From Candidatus Phytoplasma ziziphi (GTDB lineage: Bacteria > Bacillota_I > Bacilli_A > Acholeplasmatales > Acholeplasmataceae), in NCBI RefSeq assembly GCF_003640545.1, contig NZ_CP025121.1:248001-312000 (forward strand): a stretch of 64,000 nucleotides of DNA, in the 5' to 3' direction. The notes beneath the pieces were generated by a model, which was given only the letters and a program-made list of their open reading frames with translations, was not told the origin of the DNA and did no database searches. Positions within the stretch are counted from its first letter, which is position 1. Each line of letters starts with the position of its first letter. The translations under genes were made by a program, and so were the position numbers. Shown piece by piece: positions 43,120-53,259 of the stretch.

Positions 43120-43482
43120 TTTTCAAAAAACATATTATAAATAATAAAATTTATCATTAACAAAATAAAAAACGACAAAATTTAAACCAAATCGTTTATA
43201 AAAAAATAAATAGTTTTATTTTTTCTTTTATCTAAAAATTAATCTAATTAAACAAAAAAATATTATTAAAAACATAAATTTTTAATTCTTAATTCTAAAT
43301 TAATTAATATAATAAAAATAAAAAAATTTTTATTTTTATTATATTAATTGTTTTTTATCAAAACAAAAATATTAAAAAATGATAAAATATTTATATGTTT
43401 GTATTTTAGTTTTAAATGAAAGTATATTAAAATTAAAATTTAAATTTTAAATATATTTAAGGAACAATAATAATTAAATTAT
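43120..43482. other. gene-free leader region before nusA
   Basis: AT-rich with an inverted pair AATATAATAAAAATAAAAA / TTTTTATTTTTATTATATT around 43308-43346, which could be a weak terminator or leader hairpin. No gene. Confidence 0.45.
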
Positions 43483-44541
43483 ATGAAAACTAAAAATTTT
43501 TTAAATCATATCGATCAATTAGCCGAAGAACATGAGTTAACTAGACAACAAACTTTAGAAGCTTTCGAAAAAAGTATTATTTCTGGTTGTAAAAAAAATT
43601 ATCAAATTAAAAGCTGTCATTTAGATTTTGATAAAGAATATGAAGAATTTTTTTTATATAAAGAATATTTAGTTATGGAAACAGAACCAAATACGATTAA
43701 CGAAGAAAATGTTAATATTAAAAAAATAACTTGTATTAACTTAGAAGAAGCTAAAAAATTAAAAGAGAATCCGCAAATAGGAGAAACTATTAGGATCGAA
43801 GTTGATCCTAAAAATTTTAATTTTTATGCTAGTCAAGAGTTTAAAAATAAACTTAACGAAGAAATCATTAAATTTAAAAAAGAAAATATTTATATTTTTT
43901 TAAAAAAATATGAAAATAAATTAATTGATGCTAAAGTAACTTCTATCAAAAAAAATTTTTGCACTTTAGAATTAGAAAAAGAAGTTCAAACTGTATTATT
44001 AAATAAAGATAAACTTAATAATGATGAATTTGAAATAGGTGAAATAATTAAAGTTTATGTTACCGAGGTTCAAAAAACTACTAAAATGCCGAAAATTTTA
44101 GTAAGTCGTATTTGTACTGAATTTATTACCGAAATTTTTAAAGAATTTATTCCTGAAATTCAAGAAGGAATTATAGAAATTGTCGAAATGGCTCGTTTTC
44201 CTTCATTAAGAACTAAAATAGGTTTATTATCTCATGATAGTACCATTGATGCTGTAGGTTCTTGTATCGGAGATAAAAGTGTTAGAATCAGACATATTAT
44301 TAACATTTTAAAAGGTGAGAAAATAGATTTATTTTTATGGAGTGATGATCCGAAAGAACTTATTGCTAATGCTTTAAAACCTGCTCAAATTAATCAAGTT
44401 AGTATTATTGATTTTGAACAAAAAATAGCCACTGCTTTAGTAACTGAAGATCAAATTTCATTAGCTATCGGAAAATTTGGAACTAATGTACAATTGGCTA
44501 CTATAGTTACTAAATGGAATATTTCCGTTAAAGTTATCTAG
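43483..44541 (+). CDS. nusA: transcription elongation/termination factor NusA
   Basis: 352 residues, the usual Gram-positive length. N-terminal RNA-polymerase-binding domain (LAEEHELTRQQTLEAFEKSI), S1 domain (LIDAKVTSIKKNFCTLELEK to VYVTEVQ), then two KH domains: EIVEMARFPSLRTKIGLLSH, DAVGSCIGDKSVRIRHIINI and VTEDQISLAIGKFGTNVQLA. It binds RNA polymerase and nascent RNA to control pausing. The usual upstream rimP and downstream ylxR are missing; infB follows after 125 bp. Confidence 0.95.
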   Translation: MKTKNFLNHIDQLAEEHELTRQQTLEAFEKSIISGCKKNYQIKSCHLDFDKEYEEFFLYKEYLVMETEPNTINEENVNIKKITCINLEEAKKLKENPQIGETIRIEVDPKNFNFYASQEFKNKLNEEIIKFKKENIYIFLKKYENKLIDAKVTSIKKNFCTLELEKEVQTVLLNKDKLNNDEFEIGEIIKVYVTEVQKTTKMPKILVSRICTEFITEIFKEFIPEIQEGIIEIVEMARFPSLRTKIGLLSHDSTIDAVGSCIGDKSVRIRHIINILKGEKIDLFLWSDDPKELIANALKPAQINQVSIIDFEQKIATALVTEDQISLAIGKFGTNVQLATIVTKWNISVKVI

Positions 44542-44666
44542 TTTTTGAATATTTTTAAAAAAATATTTTTTGTTTTAATTTTATTAATAAATAATGATCC
44601 TTTTTAAAATTAGACAAAATTATGAGATTAAAAAAAGAAATAATAAAGAGAGATGATTAAAGAATC

Positions 44667-46475
44667 ATGAATAAAAAACAAAAGGATGATGATAATATTT
44701 CTAAAGAAAAAATTAAAGTCAAAAGTTATTTATTTAATCCTAAACATACTATTAAAGATTTAGCTAATATTTTAGAAATTTCTAATATTACTTTAATTAA
44801 AAAATTTATAGAAGCAGGGATTAAAACAAATATTAATCAATTTGTCACTAAAGAAATTGCTGAAATGTTAAGTATGATTTTAGATATCGAAGTTATTTTT
44901 GAATCCACATCTAAAGAATCTTTAAATGAAGATATTAAAAAAGAAATGATAGATTCTAATTTAACTAAAAGAGTTCCTATTGTAACTATTATGGGGCACG
45001 TTGATCATGGAAAAACTACTTTGTTAGATGTAATTAGACAAACTCGTTTAGTAGATAAAGAGTTTGGAGGTATTACACAACATATCGGAGCTTACGAAAT
45101 TGTTTATGATAATCAAAAAATAACTTTCATAGATAGTCCAGGTCATGAAGCTTTTTCTCAAATGCGTTCTCTAGGAGCTAAAGTAACTGATATTTGTCTT
45201 TTAGTAATTGCTGCTGATGATGGAGTAAAACCTCAAACAATTGAATCTGTTAAACATGCTCAAGAAGCTGAAGTCGAAATTATTGTTGTTATTAATAAAA
45301 TAGATAAAACTAATAATAAAAAAGAAAGTATTATGAATGATTTATCTAATTTAGGTTTAACTCCTGAAGAATGGGGCGGAACAACTGCATATATAGATAT
45401 TTCAGCTTTAAAAAAAGAAGGAATAGATGAATTACTAAAACTTATTTTATTAATTAGCGAAATGAAAAATATTCAAACTGATTTAACTAAAATGGTTAAA
45501 GGAGTTGTGTTAGAAGCTAGTTTAAATAAAAATAAAGGTCCTTCGGCTACTTTAATCACTTCTCAAGGGGTTTTAAAAATAGGCGATGTAATAGTAGTAG
45601 GCGATAATACTTATGGTAAAATTCGTTCTATCGAAGATGATTTAAAAAATAGTTTAAAAGAAATTTACCCTTCACAACCTGTATTAATAACAGGTTTAGA
45701 TTCTGTACCTAAAGCAGGTGATTTATTTGCGACTGTTTCTGATATAAAGACAGCGAAGCAAATTATCGAAAATAAAAAAAGTTCTTTAAAAGAACAAAAT
45801 CAATCTAATTCGAATTCTAATAATCATATTTATAATAATGTGTTAATATCAAACAAAGACGAAGAAAAGAAACGTTTAAATATTATTTTAAAAGCAGATA
45901 CTCAAGGTAGTTTAGAAGCTATTGTTGAAGTTTTAGAAAAATTAAACATTCAAGACATTAAAGTAAATATTATTAAAGCTACTGTTGGAATGGTGACTTT
46001 AAACGATATTGTATTAGCGCAAACCTTTAATTCTTGCTTAATTAACTTTAATACAGTTATTAACAATACTTTACAAAAGAATGCTAAAAATTTGAAAGTA
46101 GATATGCAAAACTATAATATTCTTTATAAAATAATCGAAGATGTAGAAAATAAATTAAAAAATTTATTAGATCCTGTTTTAGAAGAAAAAGCTACTGGCC
46201 AAGCTGAGATTAAAAAAATCTTTACTATTAGTTCTATAGGAAGCATCGCAGGTTGTTATGTTACTAAAGGAACAATTTTTAATAATTCTATAGCGAAAGT
46301 AATTAGAAACAATAAAGTTATTTTTCAAGGTAAAATTGTTTCTTTAAAACATTTAAAACAAAATATTAATAGTGCTAATCAAGGACATGAATGTGGTATT
46401 TTGTTAGATAATTTTAATAATTTTCAAATTGATGATATAATAGAATCATTAAAAATAGAGAAAGTGATCATTTAA
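44667..46475 (+). CDS. infB: translation initiation factor IF-2
   Basis: 602 residues, a short form lacking a long N-terminal extension. Visible: an N-terminal IF2N region (TIKDLANILEISNITLIKKF), G1 GHVDHGKTTLLD (about 112), G2 GGITQHIG, G3 DSPGHEAF, G4 NKID and G5 SALKKEG, followed by domains II, III and IV (KIFTISSIGSIAGCYVTKGT). It delivers fMet-tRNA to the 30S subunit. RBS AAAGAGAG upstream. rbfA follows after 2 bp, so they are co-translated. Confidence 0.96.
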   Translation: MNKKQKDDDNISKEKIKVKSYLFNPKHTIKDLANILEISNITLIKKFIEAGIKTNINQFVTKEIAEMLSMILDIEVIFESTSKESLNEDIKKEMIDSNLTKRVPIVTIMGHVDHGKTTLLDVIRQTRLVDKEFGGITQHIGAYEIVYDNQKITFIDSPGHEAFSQMRSLGAKVTDICLLVIAADDGVKPQTIESVKHAQEAEVEIIVVINKIDKTNNKKESIMNDLSNLGLTPEEWGGTTAYIDISALKKEGIDELLKLILLISEMKNIQTDLTKMVKGVVLEASLNKNKGPSATLITSQGVLKIGDVIVVGDNTYGKIRSIEDDLKNSLKEIYPSQPVLITGLDSVPKAGDLFATVSDIKTAKQIIENKKSSLKEQNQSNSNSNNHIYNNVLISNKDEEKKRLNIILKADTQGSLEAIVEVLEKLNIQDIKVNIIKATVGMVTLNDIVLAQTFNSCLINFNTVINNTLQKNAKNLKVDMQNYNILYKIIEDVENKLKNLLDPVLEEKATGQAEIKKIFTISSIGSIAGCYVTKGTIFNNSIAKVIRNNKVIFQGKIVSLKHLKQNINSANQGHECGILLDNFNNFQIDDIIESLKIEKVII

Positions 46476-46477
46476 TA

Positions 46478-46825
46478 ATGAACAATATTACAAATAAGAG
46501 AAGAGCTAATTTGATTTATGAATTATTAGTGGATATAGTTAATGATATCATTAAGGATGCTCAAATAGGTTATATTACTGTAACAGGCGTAGATTTATCA
46601 AATGATTTATCTTTTTGTAACATTTTTTACACTATTTTAAACGATACTCCAGAACTTTTAAGTTTAGTATCTAAAACTTTAGAAGAAAATAAAAGAGAAA
46701 TTCGTTTAAGATTAGCTGGAAAAATTCAACATATGAAAAAAATTCCTAATTTAATATTTAAATACGATGAATCTTTAACTTATGGAAAAAAAATAGATAA
46801 AATTTTAGATAATATTATAAAATAA
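46478..46825 (+). CDS. rbfA: ribosome-binding factor A
   Basis: 115 residues, a KH-fold 30S maturation factor. NIFYTILNDTPEL and EIRLRLAGKIQHMKKIPNLI (family: R..la..l.lr..PeL.F) are visible, ending FKYDESLTYGKKIDKILDNI. Third gene of nusA-infB-rbfA; a terminator follows at once. Confidence 0.93.
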   Translation: MNNITNKRRANLIYELLVDIVNDIIKDAQIGYITVTGVDLSNDLSFCNIFYTILNDTPELLSLVSKTLEENKREIRLRLAGKIQHMKKIPNLIFKYDESLTYGKKIDKILDNIIK

Positions 46826-46833
46826 AAAATAAA

Positions 46834-46868
46834 TAAAAAAAGATAAATTTACATTTATCTTTTTTTAT
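46834..46868 (+). terminator. terminator of the nusA-infB-rbfA operon
   Basis: AAAAAAAGATAAAT / ATTTATCTTTTTTT with loop TTAC. Confidence 0.85.
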
Positions 46869-46927
46869 TATTCAAATAAATTATTAAAAAAGATAAAAAA
46901 ATAATATAAAAAAGGCTCAAAAAATAT

Positions 46928-49084
46928 ATGTTGTATGCAGAAGTGATAGTCGATAATAAAATTCCTAATTTAAGCCAATGTTTTGATTATTTAATTCCTG
47001 AATATTTAGTAAAAATAGCTCAAAGAGGAATGAGAGTCATTGTTCCTTTTGGAAATAAGAATACTGAGCGCTTAGGATATATTTTAAAATTGAAAGAAAT
47101 AACTCTTGTCGAACCTAAATATATTAAGTCTATTATAGAAATTTTAGATGACATTCCTTTTTTAAATGAAGAGTTTTTTTTATTAGCAGAAGAAATATTA
47201 AAAATTCCTTTCATCAATCCTGCTTTAGCATATAACACTATTATGCCAAGGAGTTTTTTGAGCACTTATATAAGGCAAATTACCATTATTAAAGAAAAAG
47301 AATTGAATAAAGAAATTAAAGAATATTTAATTAAAAAAAAAGGTATATTATCTTTAAAAGATATCGTTTTGTCTACAGAAGAATTATTTAAACTTCAAAA
47401 AAAAGAAATTATTAAAACTAAAATTATCATTTCTAAAAAAGATTATCGTCCTTCAATAGAACCCGAAATTATTAAACATAAAAATGAAATTATTCTTAAT
47501 TTTAAAAATACTTTTTGTTTAAATGAAAAACAAGATTTGATTTGGAAACAAATTTCTTGGGATGGTTATAAAAATTATTTATTATATTATGATTGTTATG
47601 AAGATAAAATAGCCATATATTTGAAATTAATCGAAAAAACTTTACAACAAAATAAACAAGTTTTAATTTTAGTTCCAGAAATACTTTTGATTTCTTTTTT
47701 AAAAGAACAGATTAAAAAATATTTTCCAGAAATTTTATTAACAGTTTTAACATATGAATCTGATTATAAAGAACATTATCAAAAAAATCAAGATATTCAA
47801 GAGAACAAAATTTTTATAGTAATGGGAACAAGGAAAGTTATTTTCGCCCCCTTAAAAAAAATAGGGGTTATTATCTTTGATGAAGAAAATGATGAGTCTT
47901 TAATTGAAAAAGATAAAAGTCCTAATTATGATTCTAAAGAATTAGCTTATATTCGCTCTCGATATCATAAAATACCTTTAATCTTTTTTACAACAATGCC
48001 TTCGATAGAAAGTTATTGTCGTCTTAAACAAAAAAAAATTATTTTTTTGAATTTAACTCACAAAAATAAACAAAAGATGCAATTAATTGATATGAAAGAA
48101 GAATTAAAAAAAGGAAATGTATCTCCTTTATCTTCTGTTTTATTAGAATATTTGCAAAAAAATATAAAAGAAAAGAAAAAAACTATTTTATTTATTAATA
48201 TTTTAGGATTTTCTCCTTTTGTTTTATGTCGTTTTTGCAGTTATATTCCTAAATGCAAAAAATGTTATAAAAATTTAATTTTTGTTCATAATCAATTTAT
48301 TTTAAAATGTACTTATTGTCATTATACTGAAAAATTTTCTTCTCAATGTCCATCTTGCCTTAATAAATCATTAAAACATGTTAGTTTAGGGATTGAATAT
48401 ATTTCCTTATTTTTAAAAAAACAGATTCCCTCTATTAATTTCGTAAGTATAGATTCTAATGATATCAAAAAAATAACTCAATATCAAAAGATTTTGCAAA
48501 AATTAGAAGATAATAAAATCGATCTTTTGTTAGGGACAGAGATGATAGCTAAAAACTTAAAATTACCTTCTATCGAAACTATAGGTATTTTAATGGCAGA
48601 TGTTCTTTTGAATATCCCAAATTTTAAAGCAACCGAAAAAACTTTTCAATTATTAATGAAACTATCTAATTATTTATCTGAAAAAGGAAAGATGATTATC
48701 CAAGGTTATAATACGAACCATTTGGTTCTTCAAAAAGCTCAATATTATGATGTTTTTTCTTTTTTGGAACAAACTTTAAAAGATAGAAAATTAGCTAATA
48801 TTCCGCCTTTTTGTTTTTATAGTAAAATATTAATTTCGCATTCTAAAATGTTTAAAGTTTTAACTATTGCGAATAAAATCAAAAAAATTTTAGAAAATAA
48901 TTTAATTTATAAAATTATAGTTTTAGGACCTACTTATCCTTGTGTTTTTCATAAAGATAAAAATTACAGAATTTTATTAACTTTAAAATATTATGATTGG
49001 CCTTTGAATTTGAATTTTATTATTGAACAAAATTTAAATGAAGATGCTTTTATTTTGTTTGATCGATTTGCTAGTATTATTTAA
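46928..49084 (+). CDS. priA: primosomal protein N' (PriA), ATPase motifs degenerate
   Basis: 718 residues. PriA reloads the replication machinery at stalled forks. The N-terminal DNA-binding domain (LYAEVIVDNKIPNLSQCFDY, RVIVPFGNKNTERLGYIL) and zinc-binding cysteines (CRFCSYIPKCKKC, CTYCHY, CPSC) are kept. The Walker A loop, GVTGSGKTE in the family, reads YYDCYEDKIA; motif II is DEEND for DEEHD; and the late GRAGR arginine motif is replaced by SNYLSEKGK in the line AEKTFQLL-like KTFQLLMKLSNYLSEK. The helicase motor is therefore probably dead while the binding and zinc parts persist. RBS AAAGGCTC upstream. No terminator seen after it. Confidence 0.9.
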   Translation: MLYAEVIVDNKIPNLSQCFDYLIPEYLVKIAQRGMRVIVPFGNKNTERLGYILKLKEITLVEPKYIKSIIEILDDIPFLNEEFFLLAEEILKIPFINPALAYNTIMPRSFLSTYIRQITIIKEKELNKEIKEYLIKKKGILSLKDIVLSTEELFKLQKKEIIKTKIIISKKDYRPSIEPEIIKHKNEIILNFKNTFCLNEKQDLIWKQISWDGYKNYLLYYDCYEDKIAIYLKLIEKTLQQNKQVLILVPEILLISFLKEQIKKYFPEILLTVLTYESDYKEHYQKNQDIQENKIFIVMGTRKVIFAPLKKIGVIIFDEENDESLIEKDKSPNYDSKELAYIRSRYHKIPLIFFTTMPSIESYCRLKQKKIIFLNLTHKNKQKMQLIDMKEELKKGNVSPLSSVLLEYLQKNIKEKKKTILFINILGFSPFVLCRFCSYIPKCKKCYKNLIFVHNQFILKCTYCHYTEKFSSQCPSCLNKSLKHVSLGIEYISLFLKKQIPSINFVSIDSNDIKKITQYQKILQKLEDNKIDLLLGTEMIAKNLKLPSIETIGILMADVLLNIPNFKATEKTFQLLMKLSNYLSEKGKMIIQGYNTNHLVLQKAQYYDVFSFLEQTLKDRKLANIPPFCFYSKILISHSKMFKVLTIANKIKKILENNLIYKIIVLGPTYPCVFHKDKNYRILLTLKYYDWPLNLNFIIEQNLNEDAFILFDRFASII

Positions 49085-49546
49085 TTTATATTTTTAATTT
49101 ACTTTTGGAATCTCAAATTTTCAATTTATAGAAATGAACTTTTTAAAGTTAATCTCTATTTTTTATTTAATTATGATTTTTAAATTTGAAATTAAAATTT
49201 ATTTGTGTATATAATTATAAAATTTTATATAATAAAAACATATATAAATATTTTAGAATATGTAATGTTTATTTTTGTATTTATTCAATGAAAATAATTT
49301 ATTATGATTTTTCAATAAATAAAATAATCATAAATTTTATTTATGATTTTAAGCAATTATTAAACAAAATTTTGTTTAATAATTTTTATTTTATAATCGT
49401 TTCTTAATTCTAAATATAATAATTTTTTTGTTTTAAAATTAATACTTTTTTTATTCATTATTTTAAATTTATTTTAATATAAACAAATAAAATTTATTTT
49501 TAATTTAATAAAAGACATTAATGGAAAGGTTATAAATATTTATTTT
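49085..49546. other. intergenic region, 460 bp
   Basis: A 73-codon frame at 49186-49407 is made of I, Y, N, F and K only and has no ribosome site, so I treat it as chance. The last 30 bp hold the RBS GGAAAGG of the next gene. Confidence 0.5.
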
Positions 49547-50971
49547 ATGACAAAAAAAAATTCTTCTGCAAATAAAAATATATTTGAACCGAAACAATTC
49601 ACAAAAGAACGATCTATTTGGATAAATTTAATTATTTTAGCTTTTCCTATTTCTATATATTTATTATTTCAACATTTAGGTTCTGCAATAGATTTTTATA
49701 TCATTCAAAATCCGAAATCAAATAATAATGTTGAATCCGCTGTAGCTTATATGAAACAAATTAAAAAAGTTCTTCAAAGTATCGCTATAGCTTTAGGTGG
49801 GGCCGGAGTTGTTTTAGTGGCAAGAGAATATAAGCAAAAAAATAATCAAAAAGCGAAACAATATGCAAATTTAGCTTTTGTAATTGCAGTCTTCAGCTCT
49901 TTAATCATTTTTTTTATTTTTTATTTTGGCGCTTTATTGCCTGCCCCTTTAGGAAATATTTTTTTAAAAAAAGAATATCATTCTGACGGAGGTAAAGAAT
50001 ATTATAATATTTCTTTATTAACTTTTGTTTTTATTACAATCAATGCTATGTTTATTGGTTTAGAAAGATCTAAAAATAAAAATAGTTTTGTTTTATTTTT
50101 AAATGTTTTTAATATTATTTGTAGAATTTCAATATCCTTTATTTTTAAACATATTAAAGGTTTAGATATTACAGTTGTTCATTTAGCTTGGGCAGATTTA
50201 TTGTCTAATTTCATGATTTCTATTTTAGCTTTTTATTTTATGTTTCATCCTAAAAATGATTTTCAAATTCAATTTCATAAATTAATTTTTTCGAAAGATA
50301 TTGTCAAAAGTATATTAAAATTATCAGGAATGTTAGTTATTGGCAAAGCAACTTATGAAATCGGAAAAAAATTTGTTAATGATATGGCTACGGACTTTTA
50401 TGGTCGCGATTTATTAGCTATAACAGGATTTGTTACAGTTATAAATGGTATTTTTTATTCTATTTCTCAATCTTTTGAAGATGCTGAATCAGTAATGGTT
50501 TCTCAAAATGCTGCACTAAATAAAAATAAAAAAACTTTAAAAATTTTTAAAAATATTTTTATTATTACTTTAATAACTGGGATCGCAGGTGTTTTTTTAA
50601 ATCAATTTTTCGGAGAAAAATTACTTCCGTTTTTAACAAATAAAGACATTAAGGGTGAAAAATTAAAAAATTTTAAAGAAATTTTATTTTACGAACAAAT
50701 GTCTTTGTTTACTTCTGTTTGGGCTTCCATGATCATGATTTATATAATGTCTTATAAAAAAAATGCTAATATTGTTTTATTGTTGAATATTTTAAGAATT
50801 ATAACAAGAATGTGTTTATTATGGTTATTTCATGAGTTTACTGAAATAAATGATTATACTCAATTTGGTTTAAGTACAAGTTTAAGTAATATAATTGTCT
50901 TAATAACTACTATCGCTTTATTTATTTCTTTTATTAAAAAACAACAAATAATAGAATTACAAAAAAAATAA
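49547..50971 (+). CDS. MATE family multidrug/cation exporter
   Basis: 474 residues with about 12 membrane segments and charged ends. The start (FPISIYLLFQHLGSAIDFYI) fits the MATE pattern of a first helix with P and an early VDt-like acidic residue. The two halves are related, with AIALGGAGVVLVAREYKQKN (family: g...lisq..G..n) in the first and QSFEDAESVMVSQNAALNKN in the second. Exports drugs or toxic compounds in exchange for Na+ or H+. RBS GGAAAGG is 22 bp before the chosen ATG, so an internal start is possible. pgi follows after 25 bp, probably one transcript. Confidence 0.85.
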   Translation: MTKKNSSANKNIFEPKQFTKERSIWINLIILAFPISIYLLFQHLGSAIDFYIIQNPKSNNNVESAVAYMKQIKKVLQSIAIALGGAGVVLVAREYKQKNNQKAKQYANLAFVIAVFSSLIIFFIFYFGALLPAPLGNIFLKKEYHSDGGKEYYNISLLTFVFITINAMFIGLERSKNKNSFVLFLNVFNIICRISISFIFKHIKGLDITVVHLAWADLLSNFMISILAFYFMFHPKNDFQIQFHKLIFSKDIVKSILKLSGMLVIGKATYEIGKKFVNDMATDFYGRDLLAITGFVTVINGIFYSISQSFEDAESVMVSQNAALNKNKKTLKIFKNIFIITLITGIAGVFLNQFFGEKLLPFLTNKDIKGEKLKNFKEILFYEQMSLFTSVWASMIMIYIMSYKKNANIVLLLNILRIITRMCLLWLFHEFTEINDYTQFGLSTSLSNIIVLITTIALFISFIKKQQIIELQKK

Positions 50972-50996
50972 TATAAAATTTAGGAGTTATAAAAAA

Positions 50997-52283
50997 ATGA
51001 ATTTAAAATTAAACATTCAAGGGATAAAAACTTTTTTAGATTGGGAAAAAGAAAGTTCGCAAATACAATCAAAAGTAACTAAAATACATAATATCTTACA
51101 TAAAGATTACGAATTACAAAAAAAATATTTAGGTTGGTTGGATTTACCTTTACAAAAAAATATTTTTTCTGATATTAAACAAATTCAAAAATTAAAAAAA
51201 TTAAATGAAGATTTAGATGTTTTAGTAGTGATAGGCATAGGAGGTTCTTATTTGGGAGCTAAAGCAGGAATAGAATTTATTCAAGCGCCTTTTAATAAAA
51301 ATAAACCTCAAATTATTTTTGCGGGGCATCATGTCTCAGGTAATTATTTAACTAATTTAATTAATCATTTAAAAGATAAAAAATGGGCAATTAATGTGAT
51401 TTCTAAATCAGGAACTACTTTAGAACCTGCTTTGACCTTTAGAATTTTAAAGAAAGAAATCGAAAATAAATACGGCAAGGAAAAAGCTCAAAAATTAATT
51501 TTCGTGACTACTGATGCTGATAAAGGTATTTTATTAGATATCGCTAAAAAAGAAGGTTATGAAACATTTGTTATCCCGAATTCTATTGGTGGTCGTTTTA
51601 GTGTTTTAACTATTGTTGGTATTTTACCTTTTATTTTTGCTAATTTAGATTCAGAAGCTATTTTACAAGGGGCTAAACAAGCTTATAAAGATACTTTAAC
51701 TGATGACTTAAATAAAAATCTAGCTTATCAATATGCTGTAGCTAGATATTTAATGTATACTAAATTAAATAAAAAAACAGAATTATTTGTTAGTTATGAA
51801 CCTCATTTATTAGCTTTTGCTGAGTGGTGGAAACAATTATTTGCAGAATCAGAAGGTAAAAATGAAAAAGGACTTTTTGTAGGTTCAGTTAATAACTCTA
51901 CAGATTTACATTCTTTAGGACAATTTATTCAAGAAGGTTCTCGTATAATGTTCGAAACAATTCTAAATGTTAGTAATATGAAAGATGATTGTTTTGTACC
52001 AATGATTGACCAAAAATTAGATAAATTAAATTTTTTAGCTAACAAATCTTTTTCTGAAATAAATCAAAAAATATTACAAGCTACGAAACAAGCCCATATA
52101 GAAGGAGGCGTTCCTAATATAGAAATCATAATTCCTCAATTAGATGAATATAACTTAGGTTACCTTATTTACTTTTTTCAAAAAGCTTGTGCTATGTCTG
52201 GCTATTTAATAGAAATTAATCCTTTTGATCAGCCAGGAGTAGAAATTTACAAAAAAAAAATGTCTTCTCTTTTAAATAAATAA
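50997..52283 (+). CDS. pgi: glucose-6-phosphate isomerase
   Basis: 428 residues, the short bacterial form. VVIGIGGSYLGAKAGIEFIQ, INVISKSGTTLEPALTFRIL (sugar-phosphate loop), GGRFSVLTIVGILPF, SEGKNEKGLFVGSVNNSTDLHSLGQFIQEG (active-site glutamate region) and AHIEGGVPNIEI (active-site histidine region) are present. Interconverts glucose-6-P and fructose-6-P in glycolysis. RBS TAGGAG 10 bp upstream. No terminator is obvious after it. Confidence 0.96.
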   Translation: MNLKLNIQGIKTFLDWEKESSQIQSKVTKIHNILHKDYELQKKYLGWLDLPLQKNIFSDIKQIQKLKKLNEDLDVLVVIGIGGSYLGAKAGIEFIQAPFNKNKPQIIFAGHHVSGNYLTNLINHLKDKKWAINVISKSGTTLEPALTFRILKKEIENKYGKEKAQKLIFVTTDADKGILLDIAKKEGYETFVIPNSIGGRFSVLTIVGILPFIFANLDSEAILQGAKQAYKDTLTDDLNKNLAYQYAVARYLMYTKLNKKTELFVSYEPHLLAFAEWWKQLFAESEGKNEKGLFVGSVNNSTDLHSLGQFIQEGSRIMFETILNVSNMKDDCFVPMIDQKLDKLNFLANKSFSEINQKILQATKQAHIEGGVPNIEIIIPQLDEYNLGYLIYFFQKACAMSGYLIEINPFDQPGVEIYKKKMSSLLNK

Positions 52284-52483
52284 TTTTTTATTTAAAAAAA
52301 TAATATTTCTTTTTATATTAAACAAATTACATTCTTTAAGATTTTTAAAATTTAAATTTTTAATAAAAAAATAATTTAATTTATAAATTGTTTTCGAAAT
52401 TAAAATATATTTTAAACTTAGAAAAGTTTTGTTAAATAAAGAAAGGTAATATTATTTAGGTCAAATAATATTAAATAAAAGAT

Positions 52484-53257
52484 ATGATAAATAAAACAAA
52501 TTACAAAAAAATAAATTTAAATATTTTGATTTTATTTTTTATGTTTATAATTTTATTATTTAATCATTTAATATTTTGTTTAATTAATGCATCTAACGGC
52601 AAAGACATTCAAAATCTTGAAACAGTTATACCAATATCTAAAAGAATTATTTTTCTTAAAAAAATTGATAAAAATAATAAAGAAAAAATTTTAGAAGAAA
52701 TTCGAAAAATAAATCCTTTATTAAAAGATTTACCTAAAGAATATGTAAATTTAAAGTTAAATAATGCAATTCAAATTATGATTCCCGAGAATTCGTCAAT
52801 AATAACTAACATATCTGGTCAAGTAATTTTAAATATTTTAGAAATTCAAAATATAGATGTGATTATACCCGAAAACAAAAGAACTATTGAACTTACTACA
52901 ATTGATAAAAATAATAAAGAAAAAATTTTAGAAGAAATTCGAAAAATAAATTTTGCATTATTAAAAGATTTAAATATTGATGATTTAAATATAGCAGATA
53001 ATCAAGTAAGTATTATTATTTCCGATCAAAGAAAAGAAATATTAAAAATGACTGGCGTAGTAATAATAAACATTTTAGAAAAAGAAATTTCCGAGACTTC
53101 ATCTTTAAATAATCCTAAAGCGTATGATAATAAAATTACTAATAATAAATCAAATTTTTTCTTATGGATTGTTATCACTTTAGTTATTTTAATTTTATTA
53201 GGTGGATTGTGTTTATTTTTTTATAAAAAATATAAAAATAAATTTATTGACAAATAA
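52484..53257 (+). CDS. surface protein with two ARM/spiralin-like repeats
   Basis: 257 residues: N-terminal hydrophobic signal (about 12-36), outside region, C-terminal membrane anchor (about 226-248) and basic tail. This is the topology of phytoplasma immunodominant membrane proteins. The outside part has two homologous units starting at about 63 and 145, both with IDKNNKEKILEEIRKIN and an end like SGQVILNILE / TGVVIINILE. This resembles the adhesin-related motif known from Spiroplasma adhesins and the onion yellows P38 protein. A role in binding host surfaces is inferred from that resemblance. RBS GAAAGG about 40 bp upstream is far, and AAAAGATATG precedes the start directly. Confidence 0.6.
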   Translation: MINKTNYKKINLNILILFFMFIILLFNHLIFCLINASNGKDIQNLETVIPISKRIIFLKKIDKNNKEKILEEIRKINPLLKDLPKEYVNLKLNNAIQIMIPENSSIITNISGQVILNILEIQNIDVIIPENKRTIELTTIDKNNKEKILEEIRKINFALLKDLNIDDLNIADNQVSIIISDQRKEILKMTGVVIINILEKEISETSSLNNPKAYDNKITNNKSNFFLWIVITLVILILLGGLCLFFYKKYKNKFIDK

Positions 53258-53259
53258 TA

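Noticed and set aside
49186-49407. 73-codon + strand frame
   Set aside because: Composition is almost only I, Y, N, F and K with no ribosome site, expected by chance in DNA this AT-rich.
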